IMG/VR virus record: IMGVR_UViG_3300031365_000002
Location: 1-45,826 of that record
Strand: one strand, 5' to 3'
Length of the DNA stretch: 45,826 bases
From: a virus
The translations under genes were made by a program, and so were the position numbers. Below, piece by piece: positions 1 to 9,097 of this stretch. A model generated the notes under the pieces. The model was not told where the DNA came from. It made no database searches and saw only the letters and a program-made list of their open reading frames with translations. The stretch's first letter is position 1. Each line of letters starts with the position of its first letter.

Positions 1-195
1 TAATACAGCTTTATCTTCAATGATTATGACAGGTGGAGCTATATCAGCAGGAACTAACGCAGGAACAATTAAGGTTGCTGCTTTGACTGCTATGTTACGG
101 ACAGGTACAGGAGCAACTGACCCATTAGTTAGAATTACTTTAGCAGAGCAGGATAATATAACTTTAGCAGCAGTAGATACGTTTTATAATGTTCT
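1..195. repeat. Terminal direct repeat, left copy
   Basis: Positions 1-195 match 45632-45826 over the full 195 bases with three A/G transitions (near 127, 132 and 151). The repeat lies inside the fibre gene and keeps its frame. Two changes are silent and one exchanges Arg for Lys (LVRI against LVKI). It is most simply the overlap of a circular or circularly permuted assembly with strain variation, rather than a physical terminal repeat. Confidence 0.9.
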
Positions 196-2059
196 TCTAA
201 CTTATGGAACTCCTTGCACTATTGCTACTTCAACTGGTAGTGGGAATGGTGCTAATATAATTGGCATAGGTCATTGTCTTAAAGAAACAGATGGTACGAG
301 ACATTACGCTGATGCTGGTTTAAGATTAAGTGATGGTATAAGAAAACTTCATCAAAGAGCCTCACATTTAAGACTCATCGAAAAAGATGGTGGTGGTGCA
401 TTGGTAAGTGACCCAGGTACACGGAATCTTTATATAACTGCTGCACATTTTCATCGAGGAATTAATAGTTATGATTTTACATTAAAAGATACTTCTGCAA
501 GTCCAACACCTGATACATTTGATTATTACTATTATAATCCTGATGGTTCTGCTTGGGTAAAAGATGATAATTCAGAAAATCATTATACACAAATAGATAA
601 TGTTCAGTATAATAAAGTTGATACAGGTATAGGTTTAGCAAATCTTACATCAAATAAATATACTACGAATTGGGTTTTTGTTCGTCCTGATGATGAACAT
701 ATTATAGTTGTATATGGTAGAACTAATGGAACTTTAACAACAGCACAGAATGAAAGTATCCCCCCATCTTTACCCGATGTTATTGGAAAGATGGCCATTC
801 TATTATGTAAGATAATAGTTCGACAAGGTTCAGATACGCTTATATTTGAGAATGTAGAATATTTTGTTTTTACACCAGATATTACAGTTGACCATAATGA
901 ATTAGCTGGATTGCAGGGTGGTGCATCTGATGAATATTATCATTTAACATCTGCGGAGCATACTTTAATTTCGGCTGTTGGTGGACTTACTCCTACTGAT
1001 AGTAATTTTATAGTTGGAAATGGGTCAACTTGGATAGTTGAATCTGGTGCAACAGTGCGAACATCATTAGGCTTAGGAACAGGAGATAGTCCAACTTTCG
1101 TAACTGGAACATTTACTGATTTAGTTGTCGATACAAATCTGTTTAAGACAAACAGCGCTACCAACTGCGTAGGTATAAATGTAGCTGACCCGATTTATTC
1201 CCTTCATTTACTGGGCGATGCTTATTTCAAAGGCCCTGACGGAGACCCTGGAGATGCTCCGACGGCATTTACGTTTTTGGGTGGAACAGGTTATAGTCAA
1301 AGTAAGGGTGGGCCAATATCTATTAGGGCTGGTGACGGGGGCGATGGTTACGAGGGACCTGACGAAGCAGCTGGCGATGGTGGTATTCTTACATTAGGCG
1401 GAGGAATTGCTGGCACTAATATGGGAGGTGGCCCAGGTGTTGATGGTTATGTAGATGTAGTTACTGATATGAGATTTCCCGCAGGTGCTCGGCTGGTTTC
1501 AAGTGATTTTCTTGTCCCTTCGGGCAGCAGGATATTGCTAACCGAAGCAACTACTTCGGATATAGCGATAGGCAGTTACGGCACTCGGTCTATGTATACT
1601 GAAGGCCAAGCCGCAAATCAGTCTTTTGTGCATAGCTATTTTACTAAAACGGGAAATGGTGGGGATACTTGCTATATTCAAATATACGGAGTTGGAACAT
1701 TAGCAAGCCAGACAAATTATGAAAGAACCTTCTTTGGTTATATCGGTTCTGGCACTCCTGCAAATCGTGAAGTGCGTTTATGGAGTGGTGCAGGTGGAAC
1801 AGGAAATGTTCGACCTATTAAAATTTACACAGGCGCAAATACAGACCAGTTAGTTGTTGCGACTGATGGTAAAGTTGGTATTGGATTGGCATCCCCTAAA
1901 ACAAAACTTACAATCGAAGGAGTTTTGACTTTAAAAGAGCAAGCAGCAGCAGATGGTGATAATGCAAGTTATGGACAAATATGGGTAAAGACCGCAGCAC
2001 CTAATGAATTGTGGTATACAGATGACGGGGGAACAGACCATCAAATTGCGTTTGTATAG
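1..2059 (+). CDS. Tail fibre protein, 3' part (5' part at 45324-45826)
   Basis: This frame is open from the first base and is the continuation of the gene that starts at 45324; joined through the terminal repeat the protein is about 788 residues. It would be a trimeric receptor-binding fibre at the end of the tail. The sequence is Gly/Thr/Ser/Asp-rich and beta-structured. In its middle lies a fibre-type segment HNELAGLQGG followed by EYYHLTSAEH, then a Gly-rich stretch (GDPGDAP, GDGGDG), then a C-terminal part with KVGIGLASPKTKL and an LWYTDDGGTDHQI ending typical of phage fibres. The ATG at 20 is internal, not the start. Family role is by resemblance; the receptor is unknown. Confidence 0.8.
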   Translation, partial: NTALSSMIMTGGAISAGTNAGTIKVAALTAMLRTGTGATDPLVRITLAEQDNITLAAVDTFYNVLLTYGTPCTIATSTGSGNGANIIGIGHCLKETDGTRHYADAGLRLSDGIRKLHQRASHLRLIEKDGGGALVSDPGTRNLYITAAHFHRGINSYDFTLKDTSASPTPDTFDYYYYNPDGSAWVKDDNSENHYTQIDNVQYNKVDTGIGLANLTSNKYTTNWVFVRPDDEHIIVVYGRTNGTLTTAQNESIPPSLPDVIGKMAILLCKIIVRQGSDTLIFENVEYFVFTPDITVDHNELAGLQGGASDEYYHLTSAEHTLISAVGGLTPTDSNFIVGNGSTWIVESGATVRTSLGLGTGDSPTFVTGTFTDLVVDTNLFKTNSATNCVGINVADPIYSLHLLGDAYFKGPDGDPGDAPTAFTFLGGTGYSQSKGGPISIRAGDGGDGYEGPDEAAGDGGILTLGGGIAGTNMGGGPGVDGYVDVVTDMRFPAGARLVSSDFLVPSGSRILLTEATTSDIAIGSYGTRSMYTEGQAANQSFVHSYFTKTGNGGDTCYIQIYGVGTLASQTNYERTFFGYIGSGTPANREVRLWSGAGGTGNVRPIKIYTGANTDQLVVATDGKVGIGLASPKTKLTIEGVLTLKEQAAADGDNASYGQIWVKTAAPNELWYTDDGGTDHQIAFV

Positions 2060-2068
2060 GAAATAATA

Positions 2069-2293
2069 ATGGCATCAATTACATACACGATTTCGAGTGA
2101 AAAATATGATGAATATAAGGGGGCTTTTTTAGTTGCTCATCCTATTCCTAAAGATGTGGATGGTAATCCTACTATGAATGAAAGTGAGTGGATAAAGAGG
2201 TGGGGTTTTATACAATTCAAAAATGCTTACGAGTGTGGTATGAAGATGTTGGCGGAACGAAATGCTATTATAGATGAATCAATTATAGAATAG
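2069..2293 (+). CDS. Small protein downstream of the tail fibre
   Basis: 74 residues, starting 9 bases after the fibre stop. The sequence is mixed with no membrane segment; the middle reads GNPTMNESEWIKRWGFIQF and the C-terminal half looks helical. I do not recognise a family with certainty. Its place between the fibre and the internal virion genes suggests a fibre-associated or virion assembly role. Same strand and tight spacing imply co-transcription with the structural genes. Confidence 0.7.
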   Translation: MASITYTISSEKYDEYKGAFLVAHPIPKDVDGNPTMNESEWIKRWGFIQFKNAYECGMKMLAERNAIIDESIIE

Positions 2294-2301
2294 GAATTAA
2301 T

Positions 2302-3072
2302 ATGGCTATTAAAAGAGAATATACCCCTGTAAAAGCTTTAGGAAGATTGGCTCAATTGGCCGGAGAAGCTAAAGCTGCTGAAAAATCGGCTCAACGTGCT
2401 CAACAAATGAAAATAATCCAAATGCAAGCAGCACATCAGCAAAAAAGATTGGAGTTCCAAGCAGAATTAAGTTTGGAAGCTGAAAGACGGGCACAGCTTT
2501 GGGAACTTGAAAAAATGGAATTGCGTTCTCGAAGTGAGTTTGCTTTAAAGGAAAAACAATGGTTACGAAAACAGGAAGAAAAGCAAGCCAAACTTAAAAA
2601 ACTCGATGAAGCAAAGCAACAGGGGTATATAACTGATGATGAATATAAAAGGATTTGGGCTGAAGTTGAAACAGGTGTAAGATTGCCAACTCTTAAAGTT
2701 GAAGATAAACGAGAAAAATTGGAGGCAGATTATAGTTATTATTTAGGTATAACAAATACCTTTGAAGAAAATGCAGATATTAATCCTGGATTTGGTAAAA
2801 CAATTGTTCCTCTTGCTGCTGTGGATAAAAAAGGAGAACCAGTAAGAGAAGCAAGTCCAGAGGAAAAGACTTTGTATGATTATGCTAAAGGTCGTTTAGA
2901 TAAGTTGAGTCCAGTTTTGGGTGCTGCTGTTCCAGAACAAACATTAACCACAGATGATGAGAAAAGATTATCTGCTTTGAGTGAAACAGATGGAGCTAAT
3001 TTCCGAAGGATATTGGAGGAAGGAAATCCTGAAAAAATTAAAATAGCTCTAAGTAGATTGAGGGCAAGATAA
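2302..3072 (+). CDS. Coiled-coil virion protein (internal virion-like)
   Basis: 256 residues. Residues about 10-120 are a long charged Ala/Gln/Glu/Lys-rich helix (AEKSAQRAQQMKI, KEKQWLRKQEEKQAKLKKL), predicted coiled coil; the rest is more mixed. Its stop overlaps the ATG of the next gene by one base, so translation is coupled to the giant 1142-residue protein. By position (after the fibre, before a large internal protein) it resembles the smaller ejection/internal core proteins of podoviruses. Function inferred from context only. Confidence 0.65.
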   Translation: MAIKREYTPVKALGRLAQLAGEAKAAEKSAQRAQQMKIIQMQAAHQQKRLEFQAELSLEAERRAQLWELEKMELRSRSEFALKEKQWLRKQEEKQAKLKKLDEAKQQGYITDDEYKRIWAEVETGVRLPTLKVEDKREKLEADYSYYLGITNTFEENADINPGFGKTIVPLAAVDKKGEPVREASPEEKTLYDYAKGRLDKLSPVLGAAVPEQTLTTDDEKRLSALSETDGANFRRILEEGNPEKIKIALSRLRAR

Positions 3073-6000
3073 TGGGAATGTTTGACGATTTGGTTTCTAA
3101 AGGAATGTTCGATGATTTGGTTGAAGCACCTGTAAAACCCATAGAATTTGGTGAGGCTTTTGTTGAAAAACCTATGGAGAAATTTCCCTTTAGTCCAATC
3201 GGTGCTATTAAAACTGCTGATTTAGTGGCTTCGTCTAAAAGAATAAGAGAAAATGATTATGAAACAACTAAACAAATTGAAGCAGCAAAAACACCAGAAG
3301 GTAAATTACGAAAAACATCTTTACAAGCAATGTATTCAAGATATTCGCCAACAGCTTCAGAAATATCTGCACTTGAAAGAGTGGAACTTGGTATAAAAAA
3401 TAAACCAGATACATCTTTAAGTCCATTAGGAAAGAAAGACCAACAAAGAGATATTAAAGTTCTGACAGAATATTTTGAAGATATGGCAGAGAAAGAAAAG
3501 AGAGGGTATTCTTTGTGGGGTAAAGTTGGTGCAATAACTTCAGCTATGCCTGCTTTTATGATTGAATTTCTTTCTACTGGTGGTATAAAAGCGTTAGGTT
3601 CTAAAGTTGCGAGAGAAATGGGTGAGAAAGTCCTAAAGGAATCTGCTAAAAAGGGAGTAGGTAAAATAGCATTAAAAACTGTTGGATTTGCTGCTGGTGC
3701 TGGGGCAAGGGCATTAGCTATGCCTCATCGTGGAGCAGAAGCTATTTTAAAACGTAGATTGCCTACAGGAATGGATGTACAAAATGGTGAGCTTATTTTA
3801 ACAGGGTCGGAAGAAAATAGATGGACTTCACTTTGGAAAGGAATGGCTGACCATTATATTGAAATAGCAAGTGAGGAAGCTGGTGAAGTAATTGCTCCTT
3901 ATGCAAGTCATTTATTTAAAAAACTCCCATTTGTGGGTAAACTTGTTGGAGCTTTACAAAAGAAATGGTTAAGTAAATTTCCGCAGAAAACTCCTGAAAT
4001 GTTTAATAAACTTTTAAAGAAGGGTGGATTTCACGGTTTATTAGTGGAGATGAATGAGGAAGATATTGCCTGGGTAACAAGAGCTATATTAAATATTGAA
4101 GATTTTGGTGCTGGTAAAGATACTACTATTGGTGAAAGACTTTTAGCTGGATGGGAACAGGATAGAGAGAATATGCTTGCTGAAGCTATCTCCTTTTCTA
4201 TACCTGGAATTATGCGGGGAATGTTAGCTAAAGCCCCACCTACAAAGGAAGAAATGCCTACTCCACTTGTACCACAATTTGTAGAAACAGCAGAAGGAAT
4301 AATAGGTTTTGAACCTGAAGAATTTGATGTTCCTGAAGTAAGTCAATTAGCTAATCAAAGTGGTTTAGGATTTGATGAATCAATAGACTTGCTTGATGAT
4401 ATACGCAATCCATATACTGTAGCTCTTGAAGATAAACGAAATAAAGATGGAGTTGTAAAAGCTACAACAACTACTCTTAAACAATTTAGTAAGAAGAAAA
4501 AACCAAAAACAACTGTAGGTGAACTAAAAGAATCCATAGCTGGTACTATATTAACTCCATTTTCTATGAGACATTGGAGGATTAATCGATTACTAAGACA
4601 TCTTGATGGTGGTGAAGATGGGGTGTTGACCAATTTGATTTGGAAGCCAGTTAAAAAAAGTGCAATAGCAAGTCATTTAAGACGACAAGACCAGAGCCAG
4701 CAGTTAATAGATTTATTTACTAAAAGTGATTTGGATATAGCTCATCTTTTAAATAAAAGAGAAAGAATAAATGATAATGTAATCCTTACTCCTGAGCAGA
4801 AAATTGAAATTTATATGGCAACAAAAGATAAAGGAAAGATGCACCATTTGAAAATTGGAGGATTCCGTTCTTATTTTGAATCTCCAGTAATACCTAAAAT
4901 GTTTCGGAAGGAAGCACAGAAATTAAGTGATAAAGATATAAAAGATGTTCTGGAAAAACTTACAGACCAGGAAAAACAACTTGGTAATACTTTAATTGGT
5001 ATTTATAAAGACCAGCGTCCAGAAATTGCTTATGTTTATCAGCAATTAACTGGTAAAGAATTAGGAGATATTGAAGGATATTCTCCAATACGGGTAGAGG
5101 GGGATTATATTAGTTTGCAAGATTATGTTCAAGAAACTTTAACCCGTGAGTATAAGGTAAAAAAAAGAGGAGTGCGTCGGGCATTTACAAAAGAAAGAGT
5201 AAATGCTCGTAATCCTGTGCGTTTGGGAGCTATTACTAATTTTATTAATCATACTCAAGCAGTTGCACATTTTAACGAAAGTGCATTAATAGGAAAAGAT
5301 GTTTCAAAGTTACTTCATAATCCTAATGTTCAATATGAATTAAATAAAGCTACTAATCAACAAGGTTCTAAGATTTTGAATAAATGGCTTGAAGATACTT
5401 TATCTGAATCCCCTATGAGAGAGATTACTTACTTTGGTAAAATGCTTATGAGTATGCGAATAAATGCTGTAGCTTCTATGCTTGGATTAAATGTGCTTAC
5501 AATTATGAAACAGCCAGTATCTACATTTATGGCTGCTGCTGAATCTCCCAAAATGATAGGTCATTTGTTTACAAACTTTGCATTGCTTGTTAGACCAGGT
5601 GGTAGGAAAGAATTAATTAATTATGTGAACTCTCAATCTAATTTAGTAAAAACTCGTAATATGGAGAGGGAGCTTAGAGAAATGTTTCTAAAAAAGAGAG
5701 CAGCTTTAAAATTAAGGGGTAAGAAAACTCTCTCAGAAACAGCTTTAAGTGGTATTCGATATATGGATAGGACTACAGTGGCTTTGGTTTGGAAATCTGC
5801 TTATGATATGGCAAAAGCTGACGGAATGTTAGAAACTAACGCTAAAGAATATGCTGATAGTGTTGTATCCCGAACTCAACCTATGGCTGGTGTTGAAGAT
5901 TTACCTACATTTTTTAGGGGTGGGCCATTAGAAAAATTATTTTCTACATTTATGAATCAGATAAATCAGAATATAAATTATTGGAAATTTGATATATTTG

Positions 6001-6500
6001 AGGAGGCTAAAACTGCAAAAATATCTTCTGCTGAAGTGAGTTATAAAGTAATGATGTCGCTAATTATTCCAGCATTATTAATTGGAATGATAAGTAGGGG
6101 TAAGCCACCGGATTTAAAGAAAGCAGGTATAGATTTGGCAGCTTATGCAGTAGTTCCAATATTTTTCTTTGGTCAAATACTTTCTTCAATAATGCAAGGA
6201 TTTTCACCAGAAGGAACTGTTGCTACTCAATGGACTTCTGATTTAAATAAAGCTTTAACAGTAAAGAAACCAGCAGCTAAAGTTAAATATGGTATTCGTG
6301 CAGTAGCAGAATTAACTGGTATTCCCGTTGTTCAGCCATTAAGAACATTTAATGGAATAATTGATATGTATCGTGGAGATACAACTGACCCAAAACGATT
6401 GATTTGGAGTGCATACTATTTAAAAGAAACTCCGGTTGGTGAACCTCTTAAACTTCCGAAAAGGCGAAAGACTTTAAGAAGAAGGAAAAGGACAAGATAA
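3072..6500 (+). CDS. Large internal virion / DNA ejection protein
   Basis: 1142 residues, the longest gene in the window. The N-terminus carries an imperfect tandem repeat (GMFDDLVSKGMFDDLVEAP). There are hydrophobic Gly/Ala helices near residues 160-220 (AITSAMPAFMIEF, VGFAAGAGARALAMP) and again near the C-terminus (VMMSLIIPALLIGMI, AAYAVVPIFFFGQIL), with a very basic end (PKRRKTLRRRKRTR). Size, amphipathic segments and location after fibre and coiled-coil genes fit the large ejected core proteins of podoviruses. I see no clear lytic transglycosylase or peptidase motif. Confidence 0.7.
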   Translation: MGMFDDLVSKGMFDDLVEAPVKPIEFGEAFVEKPMEKFPFSPIGAIKTADLVASSKRIRENDYETTKQIEAAKTPEGKLRKTSLQAMYSRYSPTASEISALERVELGIKNKPDTSLSPLGKKDQQRDIKVLTEYFEDMAEKEKRGYSLWGKVGAITSAMPAFMIEFLSTGGIKALGSKVAREMGEKVLKESAKKGVGKIALKTVGFAAGAGARALAMPHRGAEAILKRRLPTGMDVQNGELILTGSEENRWTSLWKGMADHYIEIASEEAGEVIAPYASHLFKKLPFVGKLVGALQKKWLSKFPQKTPEMFNKLLKKGGFHGLLVEMNEEDIAWVTRAILNIEDFGAGKDTTIGERLLAGWEQDRENMLAEAISFSIPGIMRGMLAKAPPTKEEMPTPLVPQFVETAEGIIGFEPEEFDVPEVSQLANQSGLGFDESIDLLDDIRNPYTVALEDKRNKDGVVKATTTTLKQFSKKKKPKTTVGELKESIAGTILTPFSMRHWRINRLLRHLDGGEDGVLTNLIWKPVKKSAIASHLRRQDQSQQLIDLFTKSDLDIAHLLNKRERINDNVILTPEQKIEIYMATKDKGKMHHLKIGGFRSYFESPVIPKMFRKEAQKLSDKDIKDVLEKLTDQEKQLGNTLIGIYKDQRPEIAYVYQQLTGKELGDIEGYSPIRVEGDYISLQDYVQETLTREYKVKKRGVRRAFTKERVNARNPVRLGAITNFINHTQAVAHFNESALIGKDVSKLLHNPNVQYELNKATNQQGSKILNKWLEDTLSESPMREITYFGKMLMSMRINAVASMLGLNVLTIMKQPVSTFMAAAESPKMIGHLFTNFALLVRPGGRKELINYVNSQSNLVKTRNMERELREMFLKKRAALKLRGKKTLSETALSGIRYMDRTTVALVWKSAYDMAKADGMLETNAKEYADSVVSRTQPMAGVEDLPTFFRGGPLEKLFSTFMNQINQNINYWKFDIFEEAKTAKISSAEVSYKVMMSLIIPALLIGMISRGKPPDLKKAGIDLAAYAVVPIFFFGQILSSIMQGFSPEGTVATQWTSDLNKALTVKKPAAKVKYGIRAVAELTGIPVVQPLRTFNGIIDMYRGDTTDPKRLIWSAYYLKETPVGEPLKLPKRRKTLRRRKRTR

Positions 6501-6682
6501 TGGATAACAGAACTGACCACGATATTTTGATAGCGGTTGAAGTTAGACAAATAGAATTAGAAAAACATTTTGAAAATCATCTTTCTCATCATCGAAAACT
6601 TTCGTATGCCTTAGTAGCTATAGCTGGTTCTGCATTTATAGCATTAAGTCTTGTTATTATTAATCTTTTGACGTTGATTTAA
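6500..6682 (+). CDS. Small XhlA/holin-like membrane protein
   Basis: 60 residues: a charged N-terminal helix (residues 1-35, HDILIAVEVRQIELEKHFENH) and one C-terminal membrane helix (about 36-60, SYALVAIAGSAFIALSLVII). This plan matches haemolysin XhlA-type phage proteins that act with holins. The ATG overlaps the previous stop (TAATG). It is the last gene of the rightward unit and its 3' end overlaps the oppositely transcribed 6660-6917 gene by 23 bases. The lysis role is inferred. Confidence 0.6.
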   Translation: MDNRTDHDILIAVEVRQIELEKHFENHLSHHRKLSYALVAIAGSAFIALSLVIINLLTLI

Positions 6683-6917
6683 AATAACCGCTTCTTCTTG
6701 GACGTTCAGTATGTAAACAACATAAAGAACGAGGAAGAAACATATCTTTTGGTATTCTATCTAATATATTAAATAATGGAGTCATTTTACTAATAGTTGA
6801 ATCAATATAACCAAATCTATCTCCAGTAAATGAAACGGCCCAATTTTTATTGTTTTTATTTACTGCTATAACAATAAATTTATAGCCTACAATTTCAAAA
6901 ACATCTCCACATTTCAT
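6660..6917 (-). CDS. Hypothetical protein, last gene of the leftward unit
   Basis: 85 residues, not recognised. The N-terminal half (GDVFEIVGYKFIVIAVNKNNKNWAV) looks like a small beta-barrel; the C-terminal half has two adjacent cysteines and is basic. A clear AAGGAGAATG site precedes the ATG. Its C-terminal codons overlap in antisense the end of the XhlA-like gene, so this is a convergent junction. Confidence 0.6.
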   Translation of the reverse strand: MKCGDVFEIVGYKFIVIAVNKNNKNWAVSFTGDRFGYIDSTISKMTPLFNILDRIPKDMFLPRSLCCLHTERPRRSGYFKSTSKD

Positions 6918-6944
6918 TTCATTCTCCTTATTTTAATTTCAACC

Positions 6945-6972
6945 TCTAACTTAAAATAACAAAAAAGTTAGA
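6945..6972. other. Intergenic stem-loop, possible weak terminator
   Basis: TCTAACTT (6945-6952) and AAGTTAGA (6965-6972) form a perfect 8-bp inverted repeat around a 12-base AT loop between the phosphoesterase gene and the last leftward gene. It lacks a following U tract in the direction of transcription, so it may be an attenuator or processing hairpin rather than a full terminator. Confidence 0.35.
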
Positions 6973-6982
6973 TAAAGTTGCG

Positions 6983-7873
6983 TTAGTTACTCTTTGTAAT
7001 ATGTGTTGTTAATTTTGCTATAGAAATATGTTCTTGAACATATCCATCAGGCCACACATCCAAAGCTATCAAACCAAACTGCACTTTTCGAGTACATTGT
7101 CTTGCTCCGAATTTAGTACCATAGCTTTGAAGTGCAGGTATGGTAATTGCTACACAATCTTCTAATCTAAAAAAACAATATCTATGAGTATGTGCTCTGA
7201 TTATTACATCAGCTTTTGGTTGTTCACCAGTTACAGCCCATTCTCGATTATCTATTACTTCATTATATAAAGAAGTAAATGGATTTTTAGTGTTTGATTG
7301 CTTATGTTTTAAATCAAAGACACAACCATTAATATTTTCCCATTCGTGAGAACCAATTTTGATACCAAAATGTGTGGCTATATCCATTTCAAAATCCTCT
7401 GAAGTCCCTGTATGATAAGGTGTTCCAAATACCATTATCATTCCATCGGCTTTAAGAAGTTCAATAGCTTCAATTGCCATAGTAGTTTGAACTTTTCTAT
7501 CGGTAGTAATAAGTTCTGTTCCACCAGAGCGATAACCTGTACCATCAATTAAATCACCCATTAGAAAAACTTTATTTATTGGTTTAAATTTTTCAACTTC
7601 TTTAATATACCAATTCCAACATTCCTGCTGCATTAGTGCATATTTATTTCGTATTCTATGTTCTTCTGTTTTTGGATTAGGTTGAAATTTATATTGAAAA
7701 GCTGGCGGTGTAAGTCCTGTGTTAGCCCCGCAATGCGAATCGCCAAACAATAATACTCGCACAGGTTTAATCTGAGCAGCACGTTTGACTTGAGAGTAGG
7801 TTAAACCAGTTAATTTAGCAATCTCTTTGCGAGGAATATTCAATCGTAGATATTTATATACTTGAGGGTGCAT
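6983..7873 (-). CDS. Calcineurin-like metallophosphoesterase with N-terminal HTH
   Basis: 296 residues. Residues about 10-36 resemble a short helix-turn-helix (PRKEIAKLTGLTYSQVKRA). The catalytic domain follows with metal-binding motifs GDSHCG (44-49), GDLIDG (106-111), a GTPYHT version of the GNHD/E motif (150-155) and RAHTHRY (about 225-235). Such enzymes hydrolyse phosphoesters in nucleotides or nucleic acids using two metal ions. It follows HAD phosphatase and deoxyribosyltransferase-like genes with 3-base spacing. The substrate cannot be told; the HTH suggests nucleic-acid contact. Confidence 0.8.
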   Translation of the reverse strand: MHPQVYKYLRLNIPRKEIAKLTGLTYSQVKRAAQIKPVRVLLFGDSHCGANTGLTPPAFQYKFQPNPKTEEHRIRNKYALMQQECWNWYIKEVEKFKPINKVFLMGDLIDGTGYRSGGTELITTDRKVQTTMAIEAIELLKADGMIMVFGTPYHTGTSEDFEMDIATHFGIKIGSHEWENINGCVFDLKHKQSNTKNPFTSLYNEVIDNREWAVTGEQPKADVIIRAHTHRYCFFRLEDCVAITIPALQSYGTKFGARQCTRKVQFGLIALDVWPDGYVQEHISIAKLTTHITKSN

Positions 7874-7876
7874 TAT

Positions 7877-8242
7877 TTACTCCTTTAATTTATCTGCAAT
7901 TTCTAACCAATTGTTATCATATTTAATTGCTCTATCATCAATATATACATCTGCTATTGGTTTATCCATTGTTGGCGAAAGAATAATTTCATCATAAGGT
8001 AATTGATAATCCCATAAAAAATCTCGAATTACCATTATGTGTTCTGCTCTTTCATCCTCTCTACCCCAATAAGTAGCAGTTCTACAGGAATGGATTTTAA
8101 TTGTGTAACCAGCTTTCTTGAGAGTTTCTAATGCTTCTTTTACATTGGGTTCAATTGGCCCGACATCTGGAAATGCAAATTTACATAGTGTTCCATCAAA
8201 ATCTATAACCGCTATTTTATCTACTGGTTTTTGACTTAGCAT
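7877..8242 (-). CDS. HAD-superfamily phosphatase
   Basis: 121 residues. The HAD motifs are visible: nucleophile motif DFDGTL (14-19), motif II serine in HSCRT, a lysine in DKPIAD, and the acidic motif DDRA near the C-terminus. There is no large cap domain, so it probably acts on a small phosphate ester or a polynucleotide end. It sits between the deoxyribosyltransferase-like gene and the metallophosphoesterase gene with 1-3 base gaps, suggesting linked nucleotide chemistry. Confidence 0.8.
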   Translation of the reverse strand: MLSQKPVDKIAVIDFDGTLCKFAFPDVGPIEPNVKEALETLKKAGYTIKIHSCRTATYWGREDERAEHIMVIRDFLWDYQLPYDEIILSPTMDKPIADVYIDDRAIKYDNNWLEIADKLKE

Positions 8243-8243
8243 T

Positions 8244-8645
8244 TTATCCTTCCAATCCTAAATGTAATTTCAAATAATAAATTATACGTTCAAGAGTTGG
8301 AAATGTAATCACAGTTATACCTTTACCTATAGCAAATTCTTTCTCTATTAATCTCCCACCCTGAATTTTATTATCATCAAACGGAGTAAAAATAATTAAT
8401 ATATCACATTTATTAAGAATAGCACAATCAACATTAAGAATTTGTTCTTCAGTTATATATCCACTATTGTATGCTTTATAAACAAAATTCTCGTGCTCTG
8501 CAGGAACATAGAAATCTATATCTGGAAATTCTTTACGCAATCGCCCAACTATCAATTTAATGCGATTACAATTATATTCCATATCTGCTTTAGTAGCATC
8601 CTTGCCTTTTGGCCCTCGGATTGAGTGTGAGACGTAGATTCTAAT
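8244..8645 (-). CDS. Nucleoside 2-deoxyribosyltransferase-like protein, apparent AUU start
   Basis: 133 residues from the proposed start. The N-terminus (RIYVSHSIRGPKG), the central D-x-AILNKCDILIIF and the GGRLIEKEFAIGKG segment match the Rossmann-like nucleoside deoxyribosyltransferase/DUF4406 type, in which the end of the domain carries the catalytic Glu. Upstream is a perfect AAAGGAGGTGA site at 8651-8661, five bases before an ATT codon at 8643-8645; homologous proteins usually begin M-[RK]-I-Y. A longer reading from TTG at 8666 would place the Shine-Dalgarno inside the gene. Exact enzyme activity is unproven. Confidence 0.65.
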   Translation of the reverse strand: MRIYVSHSIRGPKGKDATKADMEYNCNRIKLIVGRLRKEFPDIDFYVPAEHENFVYKAYNSGYITEEQILNVDCAILNKCDILIIFTPFDDNKIQGGRLIEKEFAIGKGITVITFPTLERIIYYLKLHLGLEG

Positions 8646-8650
8646 GAGAA

Positions 8651-8661
8651 TCACCTCCTTT
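8651..8661 (-). promoter_or_regulatory. Perfect Shine-Dalgarno deciding an AUU start
   Basis: Read on the minus strand the sequence is AAAGGAGGTGA, complementary to the 3' end of 16S rRNA over its full core. Five bases follow before ATT; no ATG occurs in a usable position. The GTG inside the motif is too close to serve as its start. Confidence 0.6.
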
Positions 8662-8751
8662 TGCAAAATTTTAAAATTTTTAATGCGTCTTTTCTTCTTA
8701 CAATTAAAAAAGGTAGAGTTTTATTTAAGAATTTTTCCAATTGAATAAACT

Positions 8752-9096
8752 TTACATTGTGTATTCACTATTATTTGGGTCAAAGTAAGTTTCATATATT
8801 AAAGCGTGGAGAAGGATATTATAGTTTCTATCGTCAATTAGCTTTTCTTCCCACCAGTTTAGAGGTCGCACCTTACCTACTTGAAGGTCATTTAATCCTT
8901 GCACAATAGAAGCCCTATGTTTTAGCCAATTTCCTCGTAATGCTTCAATAGAACTAATACCATCTATATTTCCTTGCAGCTTAAAATTGGCTAACTTATC
9001 ACCACCTTGACTATAATCTGCTGATTTACTTCCCAAAACTGTTTTTATTCTATTAATTTCTTTTGCTAAGAATTTATCAAAATCTTTAATATTCAT
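8752..9096 (-). CDS. DUF1599/MazG-like nucleotide-associated protein
   Basis: 114 residues. SKSADYSQGGDKLANFK near residues 23-39 and the C-terminal DDRNYNILLHALIYE helix fit the DUF1599-type family, all-helical proteins related to nucleotide pyrophosphohydrolases and often tied to modified nucleotides in phages. The central WLKHRASI segment is also typical. It heads the nucleotide-metabolism group that continues leftwards. The enzymatic activity is not shown; the acidic triad of true MazG is incomplete. Confidence 0.55.
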   Translation of the reverse strand: MNIKDFDKFLAKEINRIKTVLGSKSADYSQGGDKLANFKLQGNIDGISSIEALRGNWLKHRASIVQGLNDLQVGKVRPLNWWEEKLIDDRNYNILLHALIYETYFDPNNSEYTM

Positions 9097-9097
9097 T

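Noticed and set aside
1-2059. Start of the fibre gene at ATG 20
   Set aside because: The frame is open to base 2 and continues from ATG 45324 through the terminal repeat.
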